This document shows, piece by piece, positions 41,481 to 49,837 of a DNA stretch of 64,000 bases (its first letter is position 1; the number at the start of each line of letters is the position of its first letter). Below the pieces are notes generated by a model. It searched no databases, was not told the DNA's origin, and saw nothing but the letters and a program-made list of their open reading frames with translations. Made by a program: the position numbers and the translations under genes. The stretch spans positions 62,001 through 126,000 of the forward strand of contig NZ_LHVE01000011.1 of assembly GCF_001269655.1 (NCBI RefSeq), read 5' to 3'. This DNA is from Pseudomonas thivervalensis. GTDB lineage: Bacteria; Pseudomonadota; Gammaproteobacteria; Pseudomonadales; Pseudomonadaceae.

Positions 41481-42272
41481 TCAAACCCTCTCCCCGTCAC
41501 TGACATGAATACCAAGATCACAACGCCCCGACGCAAGATGCGATTTAAGCGTCAACGCCGGGATTTCGTAATCACCGTGATTCTGGCGACGAAATGGCAG
41601 AGGTTGATCACTAAAAAGCGTATCCAAGCGAGCGGCATAAGCCGTGCAAATGGATTGGAAGCGGGCGGCGTCCATCTTGCTGGTCTTATAGATTGGGAAG
41701 GCCGGCATGACCGTGAAGCCAGGATAGAAAAGCACCCCATGCTGGATAGGAAATAGCAGGTCATCCAACGCGCCGTTCACCCCTCGGCCACTGTAGTGGG
41801 ACTCCCAACCGCCCATCGTGACCACCAACATGGCGCGCTTGCCTGTCATGCTGCCTTCGCCGTAGCGATCGCCCCAGTGGCTTTCGCTATGTTCGCCGAC
41901 ACCATAGGCAAACCCGTAGGCGTAGACGCGTTCGATCCAGCCCTTGAGAATCGCGGGCATCGAGAACCACCACAGCGGAAATTGAAAGATGACGGCATCG
42001 GCCCAGAGCAATTTGGCCTGCTCTGCCTGGATGTCCGCCGGTTGGCTGTCAGCGGCAAATACACGCTGGGATTCAAGTGCCGGGTTGAAAGGCGTTTCTG
42101 CGTCATAACCTGGGGCGTCGTCCGGATCGAGGGATGCTTTCCACCCCATGCCGTAGAGATCTGAGACTTCGACCTCGTGACCTGCTGTTTCCAGGTGAGT
42201 GATCGCAAAATCCTTCAGTGCGCCATTGAGCGAACGAGGTTCGGGGTGGGCGTAGATCAGTAGTATTTTCAT
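41481..42272 (-). CDS. NAD(P)H-dependent flavodoxin-fold oxidoreductase
   Basis: A 263-residue protein of the NQO1/YheR family: ILLIYAHPEPRSLNGALKD at the start, FQFPLWWFSMPAILKGWIE (FMN/quinone site) near residue 85, and VVTMGGWESHYS. It probably reduces quinones or nitro compounds with FMN or FAD. GGAG lies 6 bases before the ATG. It is divergent from a LysR gene, a typical regulator-enzyme pair. GC-rich compared with the genes to its left and right. Confidence 0.85.
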   Translation of the reverse strand: MKILLIYAHPEPRSLNGALKDFAITHLETAGHEVEVSDLYGMGWKASLDPDDAPGYDAETPFNPALESQRVFAADSQPADIQAEQAKLLWADAVIFQFPLWWFSMPAILKGWIERVYAYGFAYGVGEHSESHWGDRYGEGSMTGKRAMLVVTMGGWESHYSGRGVNGALDDLLFPIQHGVLFYPGFTVMPAFPIYKTSKMDAARFQSICTAYAARLDTLFSDQPLPFRRQNHGDYEIPALTLKSHLASGRCDLGIHVSDGERV

Positions 42273-42356
42273 GAGGGCTCCGCGTTGAGTTTGTCCCTCA
42301 GCGTAAGCATGCATCCGCTATGATAGAAATGAATTCCCGAAACACATGGTATTTGC

Positions 42357-43274
42357 ATGCACAATAGCTTGCGCCGTCTGGATCTTAATTTGCTGGTCAC
42401 ATTGGATGCCTTGTTGGCCGAGCAAAATGTGACGCGGGCGGCGCGCTTGCTCAATCTCGCGCAGCCGACCGTCAGCCTGCAACTGGGCAGGCTGAGAGAT
42501 CTGCTTGATGATCCGCTTTTGCTGCCTGGCCCCCGAGGGATGTCGCCCACCGAGCGAGCTCGCGAATTGCAGGGGCCCCTGCGTGACGCGTTGGCCGCGC
42601 TGGAAAGCGCACTGAGTCCTGTTGCCGCTTTTGAACCCGGACGGTCCGATCAAACGTGGAAGATCGCTGCCAGTGATTATGCGACGACTGCCTTGATCTG
42701 GCCGTCGCTCTCGCGGCTCAGGCACCTGGCCCCGTACACGCGGTTAGCGCTTATGAATAAACCGACTGTCGACTTTGCCAAGGATCTGGAAAACGGCCTT
42801 ATCGATCTGGCGCTGCACACCCGCGATGAAGCGCCGCCCAAGTTGCGTCAGCGTTCCTTGATTCACGAACGCTATGTGCTGGCGGCACGGCGCGACCATC
42901 CCGCGCTGGCAACCAGGCTGTCGCTCAAAGCGTTCTGCGCGCTTGAACATGCCGTCATGTCACCTGATGGCGCCGGCTTCGTTGGCAGTACCGACCACGC
43001 GCTGGCAGCTGAAGGTCTGGAACGGCGAGTGGTATTGTCCGTGTCCAATTTCAACTCGCTGGTCTCGGCATTGGTGCACAGCGATTTAGTTGCCGTGGTG
43101 CCGGAAAGGCTGGTGAAACATGAGCCTGCGCTTCACGTCCAGGCACCTCCCCTCGCCATTCCCGGGTTTGAAATGCTGATGTTATGGCCCGAGCGACTGC
43201 ATCGCGATCCTGCCCATATGTGGCTGCGCGACCTTATTGCTTCGACGTTGGAAACAAGCGGCACGCAGAAATAA
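42357..43274 (+). CDS. LysR-family transcriptional regulator
   Basis: A 305-residue LysR regulator: LRRLDLNLLVTLDALLAEQN, then VTRAARLLNLAQPTVSLQLG helix-turn-helix; the substrate-binding domain begins TWKIAASDYATTAL. NodD/SyrM-like N-terminus. The 84-base shared region with the divergent oxidoreductase gene suggests that it regulates that gene in response to a quinone or aromatic signal; inference only. Confidence 0.88.
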   Translation: MHNSLRRLDLNLLVTLDALLAEQNVTRAARLLNLAQPTVSLQLGRLRDLLDDPLLLPGPRGMSPTERARELQGPLRDALAALESALSPVAAFEPGRSDQTWKIAASDYATTALIWPSLSRLRHLAPYTRLALMNKPTVDFAKDLENGLIDLALHTRDEAPPKLRQRSLIHERYVLAARRDHPALATRLSLKAFCALEHAVMSPDGAGFVGSTDHALAAEGLERRVVLSVSNFNSLVSALVHSDLVAVVPERLVKHEPALHVQAPPLAIPGFEMLMLWPERLHRDPAHMWLRDLIASTLETSGTQK

Positions 43275-43570
43275 ATGGACCGGAAGACACACATTCAATC
43301 CATGCCATTCGGAGAGCATGGGGACCGAATAACGGAGACAGATCTATTTATCTTGAGTTAAATAATCCGCCCCCTTTTCCCACGGGGGATTGCCCACCGG
43401 GCTGGCGATGTCGAGCGGTCTACGCAACATGTGTTGTGGGGGTTGAGAGTGGGGTAGGATAAAGCTAGGTTAATACTTATGGCATCTGAAAAAGCGGGCA
43501 CCCACGCAGTAACTGTGAACGCTTCTCCAGCCAGCGATTGAAACCCGCAACTCTAAGTCCAGGGAAAGAC
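43275..43570. other. intergenic region before the metallopeptidase-like gene
   Basis: About 296 bases where base composition drops from GC-rich to AT-rich. CCCCCTTTTCCCACGGGGG (about 43370-43388) is a weak inverted repeat that could end the LysR transcript. No gene was seen. Confidence 0.35.
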
Positions 43571-44848
43571 ATGAAAATAAGCTCGTTTTTAGATGTGACA
43601 AAACTCAAGCCATTCAAGCGTAGACGCCTAAAAAAAATGGAAGACCCCTTCAATCTTTACTATGAGGAGAAGGCGGAAGTCTTTTGCATTGGGAAGATCC
43701 CATTGCGAATAAAACAAGAGGCACGCTCTATAATCAAGGGAAAACTCGAAAATGACATTCAATTCAATCGAGACTACGTAAATTCTCTTGACCTCTCTTC
43801 AGAAGGCAAAGAAATATTTGACTCCGCCCTTTCACAACTATCGTTTTGGATATCAAAACTAGTCGGCATGAAGAAGAGAAGAAAAGGACAGTCATTATAC
43901 CCATGGCAATATGCAGTCATTATTGTTCCATCGCTGAGCTTCAATGCTTGGGTCAGACTGTCTTATGATGAAAAAGATAATACCGCATTAATTTTTCTCA
44001 ATACGGGTGTGTTACTAGAGAATCTCGACAGGCTACACGCAACTTTTTCGACACCTGGCTTTCTTGAAGAGTTTTGGAGCGGTAAAGCTCCTATTGAAAA
44101 GCCATTGGAGATAAAGCAAGGATACCTATGCAATTTATCCGAGAATCAAGTCTTTCGCGCGATGGCTACAGAGATAAGTATCAAGGCAGCAATGTTCGTA
44201 GTTTTTCATGAGCTCGCACACTTCCTTCGAGGGCACGTATCTTATTTGAGAGGTGAGTTGGATCACTCAGGAGAAATTCATGAAGCGCCAACCTCGAACA
44301 CAGAGGAAGTGCTGGACAATACCACAAGAAGGGTTATGGAGGTCGACGCCGATCAAATGGCAGGTATATTTGCATCGCAATTTTGGCGACAATTTGATCA
44401 CCCTGCGGTATCCCCCAAGGAGTTTCGAAATGAAGCTTTTTCTTTAGAGGTCATGTCGGCGATCCTTTCCAACAACTTGATACTTGGACAATATGAATTC
44501 TCAGATAAATATTACAGCCCAATATGGCGCACGCAGCATATATTAGAATTTTTCTATAAAGACTTTTTCTATGTAGATGAAACGCTCCCCCTCCTAGAAA
44601 GACAAAATCGACGCGAAAAAATCAGCCGTGACATGTATAAACTACAGCTGGAGTTGATGTCAGAACATGAGCGCTCCTATGAAATAATGGGATGGGGTAA
44701 GGGGCTATCAACTGAACGATTAGAAAAAGAGATCGATAGTTTATTGGGCGATGATCAATTAGCGTTTAACAGGTTGATACCGGTACTGGCTAAATACATG
44801 CCACCCAATTTTTTTTATCAGCGGCCTGACGGTCAGGAACAATATTAG
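43571..44848 (+). CDS. HExxH metallopeptidase-like protein (M48-like motif)
   Basis: A 425-residue soluble protein. The zinc motif is VVFHELAHFLRGH (His213-Glu214..His217), and VMEVDADQMAG with Glu257 gives the third ligand in the ExxAD form of M48-type peptidases. The first ~180 residues and the C-terminus are unrecognised; no membrane segment is present, unlike HtpX/Ste24. Low GC, codon use like the other island genes. ATG at 43571 follows AGGGAAAG. Its end abuts the IS5-like remnant. Confidence 0.6.
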   Translation: MKISSFLDVTKLKPFKRRRLKKMEDPFNLYYEEKAEVFCIGKIPLRIKQEARSIIKGKLENDIQFNRDYVNSLDLSSEGKEIFDSALSQLSFWISKLVGMKKRRKGQSLYPWQYAVIIVPSLSFNAWVRLSYDEKDNTALIFLNTGVLLENLDRLHATFSTPGFLEEFWSGKAPIEKPLEIKQGYLCNLSENQVFRAMATEISIKAAMFVVFHELAHFLRGHVSYLRGELDHSGEIHEAPTSNTEEVLDNTTRRVMEVDADQMAGIFASQFWRQFDHPAVSPKEFRNEAFSLEVMSAILSNNLILGQYEFSDKYYSPIWRTQHILEFFYKDFFYVDETLPLLERQNRREKISRDMYKLQLELMSEHERSYEIMGWGKGLSTERLEKEIDSLLGDDQLAFNRLIPVLAKYMPPNFFYQRPDGQEQY

Positions 44849-45647
44849 GCACTGTACGAAAAGTAATGTCGCAAACACCGCATAGCACAAGCTAACGATA
44901 CCATCGCTGCATAACTTTTCGCGAGCTTGTCGACGCGCGTGACGATGCGGCGGTTCTCTTTCAGCCAGCCGAACCTGCGCTCGATGAAGTTGCGCTGCCG
45001 GTATTTTGGCCGATCAAACAAGCGGGGCAAGCCGGGCTTGGGTTTGCGTTTCATGGTTCGCAGAGGGATTACTGGCTGCATCCGGTAACGGTCGCAGTAG
45101 CGACGCAGGGCTTCGGCATCGTAGCCCTTGTCAGCCAAGAGCCAGCGACAACGCTTTCGAGGACGACCGCGTAAGCTGGGGACATAGGCTTCATCGAGCA
45201 GTGGGCTGGGCATACGAGATATTACTGACCTGCCCACCCGAAAGCAGAAAACGCAGCGGTATGCCGTTGGCGTCACACCACACATGAATCTTGGTCGTCA
45301 GGCCTCCGCGACTGCGGCCTAGCGCGTGGTCTGAGGGTTCATCAGGCCCCCTTTTTTCCCGGCGCCTGATGAGGCTCGGGTTGCGCTTACAGCCGTGGAG
45401 TCGATCATCCATGTTTCCAGGTCGAACGTTCCTTGGTTACGCCAATCCCGAAACCGTTGGTAGACCGTTGACCAAGCCCCGAAGCGCTCGGGCATGTCGC
45501 GCCATGCGGCACCTGAGCAAAGCACCAAGAGCACGCCATTGAGCATCAAACGATCATCGGCTCTGGGCCGACCACTGCGCCGGGCTGTTCACAGAGGTCA
45601 GCAACCAGCTCCCAGGCTGCATCGGGAATTTCGTACCGTTTCACCAT
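44845..45647 (-). pseudogene. IS5-family transposase remnant
   Basis: Translation pieces in three frames add up to one DDE transposase of the IS5/IS427 type: MVKRYEIPDAAWELVADLCE (from 45647), MLNGVLLVLCSGAAWRDMPE, TFDLETWMIDSTAV, SDHALGRSRGGLTTKIHVWC, then LLDEAYVPSLRGRPRKR and IERRFGWLKENRRIVTR to the stop at 44845. Several frameshifts and a probable loss of about 16 codons after RNQGTFD break it. Left end TTAGGCACTGTACGAAAAG looks like a terminal repeat; no matching right end was found, so that end is probably gone. Confidence 0.85.
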
Positions 45648-45808
45648 CGTGGCCTCCTGCCTTCGATGGGCGCGAACTCTATCGAATGTCAGTGTTCAAG
45701 TGCGGTGACGGCGGTTTCAAAGGATTTCGTACAGAACCTAGACTGACATTGTTCGATCAATGCTTTGCGCATACTATTACTCCTTCTCTGCCGCATGACA
45801 AACCTAAC

Positions 45809-46783
45809 ATGAGCTACGACACAGAACTTGAACTTATATTCCACAAACTCGACGGACTGTCATTTCAAGGCTTCTTTAATGAGCTTATGGTATATGACAC
45901 GAACGGCTTCTGCCCCGTGCGACAAAAACTGGATGGTGGCAATGACGGTTTCGTGCCAGCCACAGGAACCTTCTATCAGGTGTACGCTCCAGAATCCATA
46001 ACGAGCTCAACCATTAACACCGCCTCATCAAAGCTAATCGAGGATTTTGAAAAACTAGCCAGCAAGTGGCACTACACAATTAAAATTCAAGAATACATAT
46101 TTGTAATCAACGACAAATTCAAAGGAGCCGATAAAAAGCTAATCGAGCGCGTGCACGGACTAGGAATTGAGCACAACATAAAAACCCAGGTACTTACCGC
46201 ATTAAACCTCCAAAGTATATTTTATAATTTACCCCTAGAAAAACAGGGCCACCTGATTGCAAAACACTCCAGTGGCAGACCCAGCAAATCAGCCATTAAA
46301 GTCGCCGCCGACGTTGTTTCCAGCAAACTTCCAATCGACCTCTGGAAATCAATTGACGAACAGATACCATTTTTCGCTGTTGACGAAGCCTACCTAAACC
46401 TGCTCTCTGAAATCAGATCAACACTATTTTCTATACATTTTAGTGAGCCCGAAAAAGACATTACCGACAACCTCATCAAAAGCATCAACACCTTAGTCAA
46501 TCGCTTCTACGCCGACAACACTACAGAAAAGAACGGAGAGAGAACCTGGGACAACTCTTGGAAAAGAATATATCCTCACCCAAAAGCAAGAGAATTCGAC
46601 GCTGCCCTTATCAATTGGGAAAAAGATATTTTCCTCGCTGCCGAACAACTTTGCGCGGCCTTAAACGCTTTCGCCAACCATGTCAGGCAATACCATCTAC
46701 CAGACTTTCTCAACCATAGAAACTACACCATAACAAGGCTAATCGACACTATAAAAAATGAATACATAGAGTACCAGCCTTAA
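45809..46783 (+). CDS. restriction-endonuclease-fold protein, ABC-three-component-like
   Basis: A 324-residue low-GC gene. The N-terminal block SFQGFFNELM..KLDGGNDGFVPATGTFYQ, then VYAPE resembles a PD-(D/E)xK-like fold (Asp42, Asp46, Gln57) that I associate with ABC-three-component defence systems, though the usual Lys is Tyr59 (QVY). The rest is helical with no recognised motif. An ABC ATPase partner is not adjacent. No strong Shine-Dalgarno precedes the ATG, and the IS remnant ends about 160 bases upstream, so its own promoter or neighbours may have been lost. Confidence 0.5.
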   Translation: MSYDTELELIFHKLDGLSFQGFFNELMVYDTNGFCPVRQKLDGGNDGFVPATGTFYQVYAPESITSSTINTASSKLIEDFEKLASKWHYTIKIQEYIFVINDKFKGADKKLIERVHGLGIEHNIKTQVLTALNLQSIFYNLPLEKQGHLIAKHSSGRPSKSAIKVAADVVSSKLPIDLWKSIDEQIPFFAVDEAYLNLLSEIRSTLFSIHFSEPEKDITDNLIKSINTLVNRFYADNTTEKNGERTWDNSWKRIYPHPKAREFDAALINWEKDIFLAAEQLCAALNAFANHVRQYHLPDFLNHRNYTITRLIDTIKNEYIEYQP

Positions 46784-46863
46784 ATTGTATTTAGAGGCCG
46801 GTGCCCTAGGGATGGCCTGAAAATGGCCGGATATTAGAGGGTGCCCTGACTGCCCTAGGGTGC
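46784..46863. repeat. palindromic GCCCTAGGG repeats at the right end of the island
   Basis: GTGCCCTAGGG occurs at about 46801-46811, and TGCCCTAGGGTGC at about 46851-46863, flanking GGCC-TGAAAAT-GGCC. Junction sequence between island and acetyltransferase tail. Confidence 0.45.
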
Positions 46864-47004
46864 ATGAAAATCAACCTGCAAATTGTCAGCGCAAATGAGC
46901 ACGTCAAAACCTTCTACGAGTCGCTGGGCTACTCGATCGAACCGCGCATCAGCATGGGGAAGAAAATCGAATCGAATATCGTGATGCCTGGCGGACAGTC
47001 CTGA
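46864..47004 (+). pseudogene. GNAT acetyltransferase tail, copy B
   Basis: A 46-codon frame MKINLQIVSANEHVKTFYES, LGYSIEPRISMGKKIESNIV, MPGGQS matches the end of a YpeA-like GNAT acetyltransferase (KINLQIVxxN..FYExLGY..EPRISMGK). It lacks the first two thirds, including the acetyl-CoA loop. It resembles copy A at 38968-39060 with mostly silent differences. Confidence 0.7.
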
Positions 47005-47113
47005 GGGAGGAAAGTGTCCCCCTAGGCTCCAAAAGTGTGTCCCCCTACGCCCTTGCGCATCGCCTACTCCAACCGCAACAAACTTTATCGCCCAGACAAA
47101 TCCTGTGATACTT

Positions 47114-47138
47114 AATGCGAATTACTCTCACGCGCATT
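47114..47138. promoter_or_regulatory. possible iron-regulatory (Fur-like) site
   Basis: AATGCG (47114-47119) and CGCATT (47133-47138) form an inverted repeat in AATGCGAATTACTCTCACGC, then GCATT, close to the start of a siderophore receptor gene. The position fits a Fur site but the match to the Fur consensus is only partial. Confidence 0.4.
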
Positions 47139-47155
47139 AGCATCAGGATCTATTC

Positions 47156-49324
47156 ATGTCGACTCGTGCCACCCCACCACGTCACTTCACCCCTACCCGC
47201 AATCTTCTGGCCATGGCCATCTGCATGGCCGCCCTCGCCCCCGCCTACGCCGATGACAACACCACGACGCCACCCGCCACCCTGGAGCTAGGCGCAACCG
47301 AAGTCACCGGCAGCGGCCAATTAGGCAGCACCACAGAAGGCACCGAGTCCTACACCACCGGCGCGATGTCGACCGCGACCAAACTCCCGCTGACAATGCG
47401 TGAAACCCCGCAAGCCGTCACCGTCATTACGCGCCAGCGCATGGATGACCAGACGATGACCAGCATCAACGACGTGGTCAAGGCGACGCCCGGCTTGTTC
47501 CTGGACTTTTCCGGCGGTCCTGGTCGGCAGACCTACAAGGCGCGCGGTTTTGAGATCGACAACCTGATGTATGACGGCATCCCGAGTGGCTACGACGGCG
47601 TTAACGTCGGTGCCCAGCCTAACTTGGCGATGTTCGATCGGGTCGAGGTGGTGCGCGGTGCCACCGGTCTGGTGACGGGTGCGGGCAACCCTTCGGCCGC
47701 CATCAACCTGATCCGCAAGCGGCCATTGGCCGAGCAGAAACTCACCCTGACCGGTGCCGCCGGCAGTTGGGACGACTACCGTGGCGAGGTCGATGCCTCC
47801 AGCCCGCTCAACGACAGTGGCACGCTGCGTGGTCGGGTCGTGACGTCTTACCGCGACGCCAACAGCTTCATCGACAACGTCGAGGAAGATCACGGCCTGT
47901 TTTACGCGGTCACCGAAGCGGACCTGAGCGAAGACACCACCCTGACCCTGGGTTTTTCCCATCAGAAAGACAAGACCAATTACTTCTGGGGTGCCTCGAT
48001 GATCGGTCAGGACGGCCATCATCTGGACCTGCCACGCTCCTACAACCCCGGTACGGATTGGGAGAACAAGGATCAGGAGATCAACACCGTATTCGCCGAA
48101 GTCCGTCATCGCCTGGCCAATGACTGGAACCTTCAGGTCAACGCCAACTACGCCGAACAGAACGCGTTGTTCTCCGGATCTTACCAATCGCGCTGGGTCA
48201 ACAACACACTGGCCCGCACGGCCTACCAGGCCGACTTCGATGAAAACCAGGCCGGCGTGGATGCCTTTGCCAGCGGGCCCTTCGAGGCGTTCGGGCGTAG
48301 CCATGAACTGGTGGTGGGCGCCAGCAAGCGCATCTACGACATGAATACCCACAACTACAGCCCGTACGACACCAACTGGCCGATCAATGCGGGTAAACCG
48401 AACTTCGTCCACACCGATAACCAGCGCGAAGTGACCACTCAGGACGGCGTCTACCTCACCACACGCCTGAGCCTGGCCGACCCGTTGAAGTTGATCCTCG
48501 GCGGGCGCCTGGACTGGTACGACTACGATAACCGGGATGGCGACACCGACTACAAGGTCACCCGTAACGTCACCCGTTATGCCGGTTTGATCTACGACGT
48601 GGACGACCATCACTCGGTCTATGTCAGCTACAGCGACATCTTCACGCCGCAGCGCGAAAAAGATACCTCCGGCAGCCCGGTCAAGCCCATCGTCGGCAAG
48701 AACTACGAGGTCGGCATCAAGGGCGAATATTTTGGTGGCGCGCTGAATGCGAGCGTGGCGCTGTTCCGCGTCGACCAGGAAAACCGCGCCGTACAGTTGT
48801 TCACGGCAAACTGCCCACAGGCAAGCTGCTATGAAGCCTCCGGCGAGATTCGCAGCCAGGGTATCGACTTCGAACTGCAAGGCGCCTTGACCGAAAACTG
48901 GCAAGTCGGCGGTGGCTACACCTATGCGCGCACCCACACCATCAAGGATGCCGCCAACCCACAGAACGTGAACAAGCAGTTCGACACCGACACACCGGAG
49001 CACCTGTTCAAGCTGACCACCCATTATCAATTCCAGGGCCCGCTGGAAAAACTGCGGGTTGGCGGCAACGTCTCCTGGCAGAGCCGCATGTACAACGACA
49101 TTCCGCTGGTGGATGGCAATGAGTACCGGCTCAAACAAGGCAGCTACGCGGTCACGGACCTGATGGCCGGCTACCGGGTCAACGAGAACCTGGATTTGCA
49201 GGTCAACGCCAACAATATCTTCGACCGTCGGTACTACTCGACGATCGCCAACTCCGCGAGCTACGGCGGTGATGCCTACGGCAGCCCGCGCAATATGATG
49301 CTGACTGCAAAGTACAGCTTCTAG
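47156..49324 (+). CDS. TonB-dependent ferrisiderophore receptor (FhuE/FpvA-like)
   Basis: A 722-residue outer-membrane receptor. Signal peptide of about 32 residues (AMAICMAALAPAYAD). The plug domain includes LPLTMRETPQAVTVITRQRM and DFSGGPGRQTYKARGFEIDN, with VEVVRGATGLVTGAGNPSAA, typical of hydroxamate-type siderophore receptors. The beta-barrel follows and ends MMLTAKYSF with C-terminal Phe for outer-membrane insertion. There is no N-terminal signalling extension and no FecI/FecR pair beside it, so control is probably by Fur alone. Confidence 0.9.
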   Translation: MSTRATPPRHFTPTRNLLAMAICMAALAPAYADDNTTTPPATLELGATEVTGSGQLGSTTEGTESYTTGAMSTATKLPLTMRETPQAVTVITRQRMDDQTMTSINDVVKATPGLFLDFSGGPGRQTYKARGFEIDNLMYDGIPSGYDGVNVGAQPNLAMFDRVEVVRGATGLVTGAGNPSAAINLIRKRPLAEQKLTLTGAAGSWDDYRGEVDASSPLNDSGTLRGRVVTSYRDANSFIDNVEEDHGLFYAVTEADLSEDTTLTLGFSHQKDKTNYFWGASMIGQDGHHLDLPRSYNPGTDWENKDQEINTVFAEVRHRLANDWNLQVNANYAEQNALFSGSYQSRWVNNTLARTAYQADFDENQAGVDAFASGPFEAFGRSHELVVGASKRIYDMNTHNYSPYDTNWPINAGKPNFVHTDNQREVTTQDGVYLTTRLSLADPLKLILGGRLDWYDYDNRDGDTDYKVTRNVTRYAGLIYDVDDHHSVYVSYSDIFTPQREKDTSGSPVKPIVGKNYEVGIKGEYFGGALNASVALFRVDQENRAVQLFTANCPQASCYEASGEIRSQGIDFELQGALTENWQVGGGYTYARTHTIKDAANPQNVNKQFDTDTPEHLFKLTTHYQFQGPLEKLRVGGNVSWQSRMYNDIPLVDGNEYRLKQGSYAVTDLMAGYRVNENLDLQVNANNIFDRRYYSTIANSASYGGDAYGSPRNMMLTAKYSF

Positions 49325-49361
49325 AAAAAAGGGGGGCGTGCCTTGGAACGCCCCCCTTTTT
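49325..49361 (+). terminator. intrinsic terminator of the siderophore receptor gene
   Basis: GGGGGGCG (49331-49338), 10-base loop, CGCCCCCC (49349-49356), then TTTTT. It begins right after the receptor stop codon; with an A-run before the stem it could work in both directions. Confidence 0.9.
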
Positions 49362-49406
49362 CGGGTTGAGCGGACGCTCTATCTGTCTGGAAACAGGCCT
49401 ATCCCT

Positions 49407-49585
49407 CTAATGCCAGTCAGTTAAGTGACTCCACGGGCAAACACACAAACCGTGGCGAGGGAGCTTGCTCCCGCTGGGCTGCGTAGCCGCCCCAAAAACA
49501 GGGCCGCTTCGCGACCCAGCGGGAGCAAGCTCCCTCGCCACGAGGCTACTGCCCGGCTTTATTTCGCTTGACTGACTGGCATTAG
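49407..49585. mobile_element. MITE-like element carrying two REPs
   Basis: Terminal inverted repeats of 19 bases with one mismatch: CTAATGCCAGTCAGTTAAG (49407-49425) and CTTGACTGACTGGCATTAG (49567-49585). Between them are two inverted GTGGCGAGGGAGC-class REPs (about 49451-49548). Total 179 bases, no coding capacity. It looks like a non-autonomous element that either moved a REP pair or was itself hit by REP insertion. Confidence 0.7.
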
Positions 49586-49837
49586 CCCTGCCAACCAGAC
49601 AGCGCGCACGATAACGTGCCATTGACCACTGTTTCAGGCCGCTTTCGGTCCAGGCTGCGTGAAAACGCCAGAAAAATCGAGACTCGATCACAATTCGATA
49701 ACTGTGATATGCCCCAGGTTCTGCGACGCCTAGCCAAGTACAAATACCAAACTAGACTCCGTAACACCGTCACTTCACACCCCCCCACCAAGCGCATCAC
49801 CAAAACCACCGTAGCCTCGCAGATAGGGATATCGCTC
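49586..49837. other. intergenic region before the 676-residue gene
   Basis: About 250 bases downstream of the MITE-like element. The frame of the next gene is open through it, but no Shine-Dalgarno or start that would extend the protein is convincing. I see no other structure. Confidence 0.35.

Noticed and set aside
43500..43560. Possible CRISPR-like or attachment repeat (CAGCGATTGAAACCCGC)
   Set aside because: Single copy only; no spaced repeats or partner at the other island end.
45689..45808. Longer N-terminus of the REase-like gene starting in the IS remnant
   Set aside because: That part translates from IS end sequence and does not look like the domain; ATG at 45809 begins the helix preceding the conserved block.
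47321..49138. 605-codon minus-strand open frame inside the siderophore receptor
   Set aside because: Antisense shadow; the plus strand encodes a full TonB-dependent receptor with signal peptide and C-terminal Phe.
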